Source of the DNA: DATGPD01 sp031423015
Lineage (GTDB): Bacteria; Planctomycetota; UBA1135; UBA2386
NCBI GenBank assembly: GCA_031423015.1
Contig: JANPER010000090.1
Coordinates: 95,794-159,793 of the forward strand
Direction: 5' to 3'
DNA length: 64,000 nucleotides
Shown here: positions 26,274 to 33,871 of the stretch, piece by piece
Layout of the letters: each line of letters starts with the position of its first letter
How positions within the stretch are numbered: the first letter of the stretch is position 1
Notes under the pieces: model-generated
The model's input: the letters and a program-made list of their open reading frames with translations, nothing else
What the model was told of the DNA's origin: nothing
The model's database searches: none
Position numbers and translations under genes: made by a program

Positions 26274-28403
26274 ATGGTCAGCTCCTGGATCGGCCTCCTG
26301 TTCGCGTTCCTGTTCGGACTCAGCGTGCCGTTGCCGTTGGGGATCCCGCCCCGTCCCGAAGACCCGACCCTGATACGGGCCGTGCCGCGCGACGTCCTGG
26401 CCGCCGCGCAGTGGTTCGGCTTGGCGTCGGCGGATCCGCGCAGCACCAACGCTGCCGAGCGTTTTGCCGCTCACGACGAGGTGCGGCAGATGTTCGCCGA
26501 GCTCGACCGCGCCGCGCTGCAGTGGTGCATGGCGAAGGAACCGCACGCCAAGGACTTCCCGCTCGGACCGTTGCAAGCGGCGGGGTTGCTGCGCGTGGTG
26601 CTGACCAATCCAGGCATCGCCTTCGTGGCGGGCTACGACGATGCAGTTGGCTGGGCGTCGCTGCGTGCAGGCTTGATCTTGCGCCTGAACCGGATCGAAG
26701 GCGCGGACCCCGCGCGCCGCTTGTTCGACACGTTGAAGGCGGCGCAAGCGCGGCTCGGCAAGAGCACCGGCAACGGCCCGGCGCCCGAGGTTCCCCTGGG
26801 CTCGGCGGTCGCGCTGGTGTTCGCGCTGCCGAACCTGCCGCGCGTCGTGGTGGGCTTGCGCGGCGACCACGTGTTCTTGGCGCTCGGCGATGGCGTTGCG
26901 GAGAGCGTGGTGCAGGGACTGGAGCGTCACGATGGGTTGGGCGCGCAGCCGGAGTTCGTCGCGCTGCACGCGCAGGTGCGCACGGAGCGCCCCCTGCTGC
27001 GCGTCTTTGCCAGGGTGCCTGAGCTGATCAAGCTCGGCTTCGACAAGCTGGTCGAGCAGGAACGCGCCACGATGTCGTCTCTGGGGATCGACGGCCTGCA
27101 ACAGCTGCTGTTGGAGAACGGCTTGGAGGGCGACGGCCTGCGTTGCCGCGCCTTCATCGCTGTGCAAGGTGAACCCAGGGGCATCGTGCAGGCCCTTGGT
27201 GGCACGCCGCTCAGCGCCGAAGACCTGGCGCCGATCCCTGCCGATGCCTCGCTCGCTCTGGCGGCACGTCTCCAACCGTCGGCGCTGCTGGACCTCTTGC
27301 AGGCGCTGCTGGGCGAGGGCGATGCGCCTTTCCTCTTCGCGAGGTACGCGGCACCTGCGGTGACGGACCGCGCGAGTGAGGAGCTGTTCAAGGCGCTGCG
27401 GGCCGATCTAGTGGCCGGGCTGAGCGACGTCCTCACGGTCTGGAACTCACCGGGCCAAGGCGGGCTCTGGTTCACCGGTGCGACCTTGGCCGTGCCCGTA
27501 CGAGACAAGCCCAGCGCGCAGCGCGCGCTCGACCGCGTGCTCGCCCTGCTCCGCGCGCGCATCCCGGCCAAGTCGTCCTCGCGCCCAGATCCAGAGCTCG
27601 CGGAGCGTCTGGCGCTCGCGGCGCAACAACTCAACGCACTCCAGGACGCCGTCGCGACGCAGCACGCGGCGCAGGACGGCAAGGTCATCAGCTTCGAAGA
27701 CCTGGATTGGGACGCGCTTGGCAACCTCGAGGTGACGCGCGCGGAAGGGAAGCCACCCCACGATCCATGGGGTCGGGCGTACCGGTTGGTGGCGCGGGAC
27801 GGACAGCCGGCGGCGGTGACGAGCGACGGGGCAGACGGCCGCGCCGGTACCGAGGACGACGTACGCAGCGACAACGTTTGGCAGCGACAGCAGGCCGCGC
27901 TTGCACGCAGCACGACGCTGGAGCAGACCGCACTGGGGACCTGCACGATCCACTACCTGAACCCGCGCGGTTATGAACCCTTCGCGCCGGCGTGGTCCCT
28001 CACCGACACGCACCTCATGGTGAGCCTCAACCTTTCCGTGCTCAAAGCGGCCCTCCACCATCTGCACGCGCACGAGCCTGGCATGCACACCGTGTCCGCG
28101 GTGACCGACGGCTTAGGTGGCTCCATGGTCCTCGTCCAGAACACCCGCGGTGAGTTCCCCCTCGTCTACGCCGTCGGCACCGTCGCTGCTGGTTTCCTGT
28201 GTCGCAGCATGCAAGAAGATGGCTTCGACTTGACCGTGGACGCCTTGCCGTCCGCCGTGGCCTTCCGCGAAGTGCTCGGCCACGAGACGTTGAGTCTGCG
28301 ACCTGTCCCGGGCGGACTCGTGATCGAACGTCGCGGCCGCCTGCCGAACCTGCTGGGGGTCCTGCCGCTGCTGCCGCTGCCGTTCTTCTTCGCCGGGTTT
28401 TGA
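26274..28403 (+). CDS. Large exported protein with embedded pseudopilin-like (GspG) motif
   Basis: A 709-residue protein with a signal or anchor segment (MVSSWIGLLFAFLFGLSVPLPLG) and a hydrophobic C-terminal tail (LLGVLPLLPLPFFFAGF) that could be a second anchor. Most of it is an alpha/beta protein of unknown family, with VALVFALPNLPRVVVGLRGDHVFLALGD and LALAARLQPSALLDLLQALL. Around residues 490-540 the pattern PPHDPWGRAYRLVARDGQP...VTSDGADGRAGTEDDVRSDN matches the calcium-binding C-terminal segment of type II secretion major pseudopilins, here placed mid-protein. A tandem-hairpin element starts at its stop codon. An ATG three codons upstream (26265) is an alternative start. Confidence 0.6.
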   Translation: MVSSWIGLLFAFLFGLSVPLPLGIPPRPEDPTLIRAVPRDVLAAAQWFGLASADPRSTNAAERFAAHDEVRQMFAELDRAALQWCMAKEPHAKDFPLGPLQAAGLLRVVLTNPGIAFVAGYDDAVGWASLRAGLILRLNRIEGADPARRLFDTLKAAQARLGKSTGNGPAPEVPLGSAVALVFALPNLPRVVVGLRGDHVFLALGDGVAESVVQGLERHDGLGAQPEFVALHAQVRTERPLLRVFARVPELIKLGFDKLVEQERATMSSLGIDGLQQLLLENGLEGDGLRCRAFIAVQGEPRGIVQALGGTPLSAEDLAPIPADASLALAARLQPSALLDLLQALLGEGDAPFLFARYAAPAVTDRASEELFKALRADLVAGLSDVLTVWNSPGQGGLWFTGATLAVPVRDKPSAQRALDRVLALLRARIPAKSSSRPDPELAERLALAAQQLNALQDAVATQHAAQDGKVISFEDLDWDALGNLEVTRAEGKPPHDPWGRAYRLVARDGQPAAVTSDGADGRAGTEDDVRSDNVWQRQQAALARSTTLEQTALGTCTIHYLNPRGYEPFAPAWSLTDTHLMVSLNLSVLKAALHHLHAHEPGMHTVSAVTDGLGGSMVLVQNTRGEFPLVYAVGTVAAGFLCRSMQEDGFDLTVDALPSAVAFREVLGHETLSLRPVPGGLVIERRGRLPNLLGVLPLLPLPFFFAGF

Positions 28404-28465
28404 GCAGCGGCGCGCCCGGGGCGCGACGCTGCTCAACGACCCAGGGGAGCTGGGTCGACGTTGAG
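28401..28465 (+). other. Tandem-hairpin element, copy B
   Basis: Beginning at the stop codon of the GspG-motif gene, TGAGCAGCG (28401-28409) pairs with CGCTGCTCA (28427-28435), with the same G-A mismatch and inner helix as copy A. CGACCCAG (28437-28444) pairs with CTGGGTCG (28450-28457), and CTCAA (28432-28436) can pair with TTGAG (28461-28465). Compared with copy A at 17543-17606, three pairs are changed on both sides: G-C to A-T in stem 1, G-C to C-G in stem 2 and G-C to A-T in the outer pairing. The truncated redoxin remnant starts directly at its 3' end. Confidence 0.7.
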
Positions 28466-28803
28466 CAGACTGCGGCGGACCCTGTCGTGAACGTCTTGCT
28501 GACAAGCCTTTCGCTCTCATCGGAGTCAACAGCGACGAGGACAAGAACACGCTCAAGCCTCGTCTCGCGGAGGAGAACATCTCCTGGCGCAGCTTCTGGA
28601 ACGGTCCCAAGGGCACCTCAGGCCCCATCTCGGCCAAGTGGAACGTCGGTGGCTGGCCGACCATCTACATCATCGACGCCAAGGGCGTGATCCGCGACAA
28701 GAACAAGCGCGGCGAAGAGATGGACAAGGTCGTCGACGAGCTGCTCGTCGAGATGGGCAAGGACAAGGGCAGCGAGAAGAAGCCCGAGAAGTCCGGGGAT
28801 TGA
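28465..28803 (+). pseudogene. 5'-truncated redoxin (TlpA/AhpC-TSA-like) remnant
   Basis: The reading frame ending with TGA at 28801 encodes the C-terminal half of a thioredoxin-fold redoxin: RLADKPFALIGVNSDEDK, LKPRLAEENISWRSFWNG, SGPISAKWNVGGWPTIYIID and KGVIRDKNKRGEEMDKVVDE, including the cis-proline segment GWPTIY. The N-terminal half with the CxxC active site is missing; the frame opens only at 28465, exactly where the hairpin element ends, and has no start codon or signal peptide. It is therefore a broken gene, possibly cut by insertion or recombination at the hairpin. Confidence 0.75.
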
Positions 28804-28850
28804 GGGAGGAGCGCTGATCCGGTGTTTCGGCACTGGGTCGGCGCGCCGCC

Positions 28851-29143
28851 CTACCGCCCCTTGTCCGGCTGCGTCGCGTCCCGCTCGGTGCGCGCCGCGC
28901 GCAAGCGCTCTTGCACCCGCGCCACGATCTTCTCCTTCACTTGGCGCAGGCGCTCGGGCCACACGAAGCTCGGCGCCTTGCTCGGGTCGTCCTCTCGCTG
29001 TGCACGCGGAAGCCCGCGCGCAGCAGATGCTCGACGAAACCCGACAGCGTCTCGCCGAGTGAAGCCGCACGCGCCTCGACCGCACGCATCAGGCCGAGGT
29101 GCCTGCGTCCGGGCGCTGCGAGTTCGCGCTCGCGGGCGACCGC
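28851..29143 (-). pseudogene. Frameshifted C-terminal gene fragment, unknown family
   Basis: Two minus-strand frames join into one sensible sequence. From 29143: VARERELAAPGRRHLGLMRA, VEARAASLGETLSGF, VEHLLRAGFRVHS. After a one-base shift near 28990-29000: EDDPSKAPSFVWPERLRQVK, EKIVARVQERLRAART, ending DATQPDKGR and TAG at 28851. An in-frame TAA lies just upstream of 29143, so the 5' part is lost. The sequence is helical and charged; I do not recognise the family. It lies immediately downstream of the Kelch gene on the same strand. Confidence 0.45.
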
Positions 29144-29158
29144 TTACGCGCCCGGCCG

Positions 29159-31363
29159 TCAGTTGCCGAGCACGATCCGGCGGCCCTTGGTGAAGGCCAT
29201 GCCGAGTGCGGACCCGCCTGGATCGACGATGAACGCCTGCCCGTACAGCGTCAGCCCGCGCAGTCGCGGCGCGAACGGCAGGCCGACCGAGACCGACGCG
29301 AATCCGCCGCCATTCGTCACGGCGGCGAGCCACACAAGGGGATCGCCGACGTAGAGCGTGCAGCCACCGCCGACGGCCACGTTGCGCGCGGCGGACGAGA
29401 GCGCGAAGGCACACGGCGCCGCCGGTCGAGCCGAGGACGCGTCGAGCGCGAAGGTCGCGTTGCCGAGGAACGGCTCGCCGCTGGTGAGCACGGGCCGACC
29501 GTTGGTCCCCGCGCAGGCATTGCCCACGGGGACTGCTTCTGCGGGCATCGACGGGCGATAGATGCATGTGCCGCTCCAGCTCGGATAGAGCATCTCCTGC
29601 CGCGCTCCGTCCCACGCCAGAGGCTGGCGCGGGCCGCCGTACCGCGGTGCAGCGAGGCGAAGCCAGCTCGTGCCGTCCCATTCCCAAGCGTGCGTGCCGG
29701 CACCCAGTGTCCCCACGAGCAGCACTCGCTGGCGAACGGGGTCGTACGACATCGCGTTGTCCGTCAACGGTCCAGGATTGCTCGCGACGACACGCAACGA
29801 CCATCTGCTGCCGTCCCATTCCCAGGTCTCGGTGAGGTCGAAGTGGCTCGTGCCGAATCCCCCGTAGAGGACCAAGCGCCGGCGCGCGGCATCGTATGCC
29901 AGGCCATGGTCGTAGCGCTGCGGGCTCGGCGTGCCGGATGGGACCATGATCCAGGTTGTGCCATCCCACTCCCACATCTCCGAATACGACAAGGGCCAGA
30001 ATCCTCCGTGCAGGACGACGCGCTGGCGAGCGATGTCGAAGACCATTGCATGCCCGTACCGCGGGCTGGGTCTGGCAGCCGGCGTGCGTTGCGTCCAATT
30101 CGTACCGTCCCACTCCCAGGTGTCGCCGAGGGCGCCGTACTGGTCCCTGCCGCCGAACAGGACGGTGCGCTGGCGTGCTGCGTCGTACGCCATTGCATGC
30201 CCCAGGCGCTGGCCAGGACGCACTGTCGGGCGCACCTCACTCCAACGCTGGCCGTCCCACTCCCAGGTGTCGTTGTCGTACGCCGACGGACCATAGCCTC
30301 CGAAGAGCACCATCCGCGCGCGGGCGGCGTCGAACGCCATCGCCCGGCTGTGAGACCCCACCCGGTCGACTCCGGGGTCGAGGCGCGTCCACCCGGTGGT
30401 CCGCCACTCCCACGTGTCGGAGAGATCGTTGACGTACACGTTGCCGCACGCGATCACGACTCGTTGGCGTGCGTTGTCGTACACCATCCCGAAGTCTTCG
30501 CGCTCCCGAGGTCCGCCCGTCGCGGCACGCTGTGTCCACGCTGCGTTGTTCCATTCCCACACCTGCATCGGTGCGAAGGGGCCTGTGAACACTGCCAGGA
30601 CCATGAGCTGGCGCGCCGAGTCGAAGACGAGACCACTGTCCCACGCAGGCGGGCCGCTGGCCGCGCGCAGAGTCCATACCGTGCCATCCCATTCCCAGGT
30701 GTCCGCGAGCGTGGTGTAGCTGCCGACACGGCCGCCGAACAGGACGGTTCGTCGTCGCACGGGGTCGTACGCCATCGAATGCACGCTGCGTGCGGGGGGT
30801 CGCGTGGCGAGACCGAGGTCTCGTTGGCTCCACGTGGTGCCATCCCACTCCCAGGTGTCGTTCCGTGCCGGTCCGCTGAGGCTGCTGATCCCGGCGACGA
30901 CCACCAAGCGGCGCCGCGCTTCGTCGTACACCATCGCGTGATCCCAGCGTGCGATCGGCGTTATGGTCGGCCGCAGGCGCAGCCACTCGTCCCCGTCCCA
31001 CTCCCACATGTCGTCGAGCGCGTTGACCCCGTCGTAGCCGCCGAACAAGACGACGCGCTGGCGAAAGGAGTCGTACGCCATCGCTGCCTGGCTGCGCGGC
31101 GGCGGACTCGTGATCGGGCGGCGGCTCAGCCACGCGCTGCCGTTCCACTCCCAGGTGTCGCCGAGCGCGCTGCCGCCGCCGACCCCGCCGAACAACACCA
31201 CGCGGTCACGCGCGGTGTCGTACGCCATCGCGGCCTTGCTCCGCGAATAGAAGCCGCGCACCGGGGTCCAGGTCATGGAGCCCTGGGCCGCGATCGCGGC
31301 GACGAACGAGGGGCACGCAGCCAGTGCGAGTCCGAGGCCGGTAGCTATGGACACGAGACGCAT
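29159..31363 (-). CDS. Secreted Kelch-like repeat protein with shared C-terminal domain
   Basis: A 734-residue exported protein. The ATG at 31363 opens a signal peptide (MRLVSIATGLGLALAACPSFVAAIAAQ); a longer in-frame start adds only an Arg-rich stretch. Residues ~40-600 hold about twelve Kelch-type blades of 45-50 residues, each with M-x-Y-D-x-x-R-x-R-x-V-L-F-G-G and D-T-W-E-W-(D/N)-G-x-x-W. Together they should form one or two beta-propellers. The last ~125 residues, from GNACAGTNGRPVLTSGEPFL to GMAFTKGRRIVLGN, are the shared C-terminal domain with GGGCTLYVGDPLVWL. The paralogue at 49128-50558 has the same plan with fewer blades. Probably extracellular; ligand unknown. Confidence 0.82.
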   Translation of the reverse strand: MRLVSIATGLGLALAACPSFVAAIAAQGSMTWTPVRGFYSRSKAAMAYDTARDRVVLFGGVGGGSALGDTWEWNGSAWLSRRPITSPPPRSQAAMAYDSFRQRVVLFGGYDGVNALDDMWEWDGDEWLRLRPTITPIARWDHAMVYDEARRRLVVVAGISSLSGPARNDTWEWDGTTWSQRDLGLATRPPARSVHSMAYDPVRRRTVLFGGRVGSYTTLADTWEWDGTVWTLRAASGPPAWDSGLVFDSARQLMVLAVFTGPFAPMQVWEWNNAAWTQRAATGGPREREDFGMVYDNARQRVVIACGNVYVNDLSDTWEWRTTGWTRLDPGVDRVGSHSRAMAFDAARARMVLFGGYGPSAYDNDTWEWDGQRWSEVRPTVRPGQRLGHAMAYDAARQRTVLFGGRDQYGALGDTWEWDGTNWTQRTPAARPSPRYGHAMVFDIARQRVVLHGGFWPLSYSEMWEWDGTTWIMVPSGTPSPQRYDHGLAYDAARRRLVLYGGFGTSHFDLTETWEWDGSRWSLRVVASNPGPLTDNAMSYDPVRQRVLLVGTLGAGTHAWEWDGTSWLRLAAPRYGGPRQPLAWDGARQEMLYPSWSGTCIYRPSMPAEAVPVGNACAGTNGRPVLTSGEPFLGNATFALDASSARPAAPCAFALSSAARNVAVGGGCTLYVGDPLVWLAAVTNGGGFASVSVGLPFAPRLRGLTLYGQAFIVDPGGSALGMAFTKGRRIVLGN

Positions 31364-31571
31364 GTCGTAGTCGCTTGCGAACCCTGCCGCCGAGCCGGCC
31401 CGTCGCGGCGCGTCGCGCCGACGCGAGCCTACCGAGCGCGTGACAACACGGCACCATACCCGACCTTCCGGGGATCGTGGACGTCGCGCCGAGACTTGCC
31501 GCGCTGCGAGACGGCGGATGGCGGTCGACAAGGCGCCCCGGAACCGCGCCCGCGTAGCGTCCAAGTCATCG

Positions 31572-31850
31572 ATGACCGGGTTCCGAGCATTGCTCCTCGC
31601 CGCCGTCGCGGCGCTGTGCGCCTACGTCCCCATCCAGGGTGCGCCCGGTCCCGGTTCCCTTCGCTTGCTGGTGCGCCAGCTCGACGACGAGGCGCGGCGC
31701 GACGCGGCGGCCGTGGGCGGTGCGCTGCGGCCGGTGGCGGAGGACGCGAAGAACCCGTCCTTGCGCATCGCCATCGCCGAGGCACGCGCGAGCCTCGTAC
31801 CGTACAGCGGCGACCGCGATTGGATGCGGTCGTTCTCACTTCGTCAATGA
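31572..31850 (+). CDS. Small exported protein, possibly a truncated gene
   Basis: A 92-residue frame from the ATG at 31572 begins with a plausible signal peptide (MTGFRALLLAAVAALCAYVPIQG), followed by a short helical region (LRLLVRQLDDEARRDAAAVG, LRIAIAEARASLVPYSGD). It stops at 31850, about 75 bases before the degenerate 21-bp repeat array. Codon use fits the neighbours. It is divergent from the Kelch gene, so the 31364-31571 gap probably holds both promoters. Nothing identifies a function; it could be the 5' stub of a longer gene lost at the repeat. Confidence 0.45.
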   Translation: MTGFRALLLAAVAALCAYVPIQGAPGPGSLRLLVRQLDDEARRDAAAVGGALRPVAEDAKNPSLRIAIAEARASLVPYSGDRDWMRSFSLRQ

Positions 31851-31925
31851 AGGCAGCCCGAGCGAGAAGGCCGCGTCCTCGCTACGCCGCAGACGCGGAG
31901 GTTTCTACAACGCCGCGGGGAAATC

Positions 31926-32262
31926 ACGCGACGCCGCACTTCGTGCGCCCCACGCGGCGGAAAGAAACGCAACGCAATGATCCGCCCACGCAACGGAGCA
32001 GTTTGTACCCGCAACGCGACGCTTCGTACATGCGACGCAGCACTTCGTGCACGCAACGCGACGGTTCGAACGCGCGACGCGGCGCTTGCAGCGGCCAACG
32101 CGACGCAAGAAACCGCAACGCGACACTGTTCGCAGCCGTCGCGGCACTTCGGAAGCGCAACGCGACGGGTTGCGACGGCCGCGAAGCGCCGCGACGCGCC
32201 ATTTTGTCATTCGCGCACGCCGCGAAGTGCTTCGTGCACGCAACGCAGCGCCCAGAACAGCG
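31926..32262 (+). repeat. Degenerate 21-bp tandem repeat array
   Basis: About 13-15 imperfect units with a 21-base period follow the consensus CGCRACGCGRCRCTTCGTRC. Clear units start at 31926, 32089 minus one period multiples, 32010, 32031, 32052 and 32073, with later ones shifted by one base from 32114 and an unrelated stretch near 32177-32214. The period is a multiple of three, so several frames stay open and encode heptad-like strings (for example RNATLRT), but no gene with a start fits. There are no unique spacers, so it is not a CRISPR array. Confidence 0.65.
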
Positions 32263-32396
32263 ACGAAGAGCAACAGCTCACTCCTTTCCGCCATTCGTCG
32301 CGCCGCTCACGTGCGCAACTGCGCAGCACGGCAAGAAGCCTGTGACCGATCCCGACGATCGTCAGTGCACTACGAGGGCGCCCCGGCGTTCGCGCT

Positions 32397-32942
32397 GACT
32401 GGGACGGAACGTCGAGGCACGCGACCTTCGGGCTCGACGCGGACGCTGACGGCAAGCTCGCACCTGCCGAGCGACAAGAAGCTCCCGTGCGCCATGGCCA
32501 GACCAGCCCTGGTGCGGAGCCGCCGAACCAGCGACGCCTGCAACTCGACCTTCCCCTGATCGGCGACATCGCCGGGCGCAGCTACGGCTTGCAGGTGCGT
32601 CGCTACGAGGATGGCGTCTGGCGCGCCGAGTTCACTTCCGACGTCGACTATCGCCTTGGCGCAGTCGACCTCGGCGGCGCGGCGCACACGCTCCTCGTCA
32701 TCGACTGGGACGACGACGCCCGCTTCGGCACGCCGGGCGATGTGTACGTTCGGCTCGGTCCGGCCTACGTGTTCTGCGCGCCTGATGGCCGACCGCTCTT
32801 GTTCCCCGATCGGCGCACCGGCAAGCCGGTGCAGATGACCAAAGGCTTCAAGTCGCCGACCGAGATGGCGGGTCTGCTCACCGACTGTGCCGACCGACTG
32901 ACGCACAGTCGATTCGACCCGTCACCGCACGATCGTCGGTGA
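32397..32942 (+). pseudogene. Internally deleted copy of the EF-hand/thioredoxin-fold gene
   Basis: The frame repeats the gene at 24252-25517 from its residue ~70 (WNGTSTHATFGLD there, WDGTSRHATFGLD here), including the EF-hand loop, up to HFGTPGD/RFGTPGD. It then jumps over about 520 bases directly to VRLGPAYVFCAPDG and runs to the same stop. About 30 bases of 3' flank (GGGCGAACGTCCGTCTTGGA) are also duplicated. The N-terminal part and signal peptide are absent, so it is unlikely to be functional. The part after the deletion is nearly identical to the parent, whereas the part before it is visibly more diverged. Confidence 0.8.
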
Positions 32943-32963
32943 TGGGCGAACGTCCGTCTTGGA

Positions 32964-33511
32964 TCACTGCATCTGGAACGCGGGCACGATGCGCCCACCG
33001 AGCGGGGTCGGTTCACGCGCCCACAGGCTCAGGCCGGTGCCCAAGCCGTAGCTGACCGGATCAGTGCCACCCAGCGTGATCTCGATGCCGTTCGACACCT
33101 TCACCGGGTCGGTCGGGAACACGTGGTCGTTGAACATGATCACCTGCGCGTAGATGCGGATGCCGTGCAGCGCCGACCAGTTCGGGATCTGCAGGATCGG
33201 CGTCACGGTCTGGATCACGTCCGACATGTAGAACACGGTGCCTGGGTTCAGCAGCAGGAAGTCGCGCTCGCCGATGTCGAACTCACCAGGCGCACCGGCA
33301 AACAGCATCACGCACTCGGAACGTACGTTGATGCGCACCGGGCAGTCGCGCTCGAGGCCGCCAGCAAGCCGTTGCTGAGGTCGAACGGCGGCAAGGTGCG
33401 GTGCGCGTAGGCGAAACCAGTGCCTGGCAGAGTCGCGAAGTTCGGCAACTGGGTGCGCGACACGAGGTCAGTCACTCGAACGGGGCAATCCGTGTGCGGC
33501 GAGGACGCGCA
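32964..33511 (-). pseudogene. Frameshifted remnant carrying the shared C-terminal domain
   Basis: From 33511 one minus-strand frame reads DCPVRVTDLVSRTQLPNFAT, LPGTGFAYAHRTLPPFDLSN, GLLA. After a one-base shift near 33340 it continues GGLERDCPVRINVRSECVML, FAGAPGEFDIGERDFLLL, and ends in the shared C-terminal-domain pattern IPNWSALHGIRIYAQVIMFN...VKVSNGIEITLGG, plus about 33 extra residues to TGA at 32964. CPVR occurs twice, suggesting two repeats upstream of the domain. There is no signal peptide, and a TGA closes the frame at 33512. It abuts the deleted EF-hand copy tail to tail. Confidence 0.6.
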
Positions 33512-33635
33512 TCACACACCCTGATCACGTAGCACACCACCGCGGAAAGCACGGTGCTGTCGCGGGTTGCGCAACGGCGCGCCGTATCGTGGGCGCGGCC
33601 ACGCGTACTTCGCGTGGCCTACTTCGGCGCGCCCG

Positions 33636-33803
33636 TCACGCCGAGCACGCCGAGACCTGGTCGGGCGTGAAGATCTCGCTGAACAGCCGCCCCACGCCGT
33701 CAAACTCACCGTCTGTCCGCGGTAGCGCCACGCACACGGTCTCACCAGCCGCACCGCAATAATCCTGTAACGGCTGGCGGTCGGTCGTTGCGCGCACACA
33801 CAC
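33636..33803 (-). pseudogene. Short coding-like remnant, unknown
   Basis: A 55-codon minus-strand frame opens at a GTG (33803) and stops at 33636. Its second half looks protein-like and has the strong G/C third-base bias of the genome (DYCGAAGETVCVALPRTDGE, FDGVGRLFSEIFTPDQVS). It may be the end of a lost gene or a small protein. The rest of 33512-33871 shows nothing supportable. Low confidence. Confidence 0.25.
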
Positions 33804-33871
33804 TCATCGCCCGCACCGCAATGCCCGGCATTGGCAGGCTACGACCCCAACCCCTCTTGAAGAGCTTCAAC

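Noticed and set aside
31926..32262. Possible CRISPR array
   Set aside because: Units are contiguous and degenerate with no unique spacers, and no cas genes are present.
29099..32398. 1099-codon plus-strand open frame
   Set aside because: It runs antisense to the Kelch gene and then through the 21-bp repeat. Composition is Arg/Ala/His-rich, with no domain or start signal; it is a shadow of high G+C coding.
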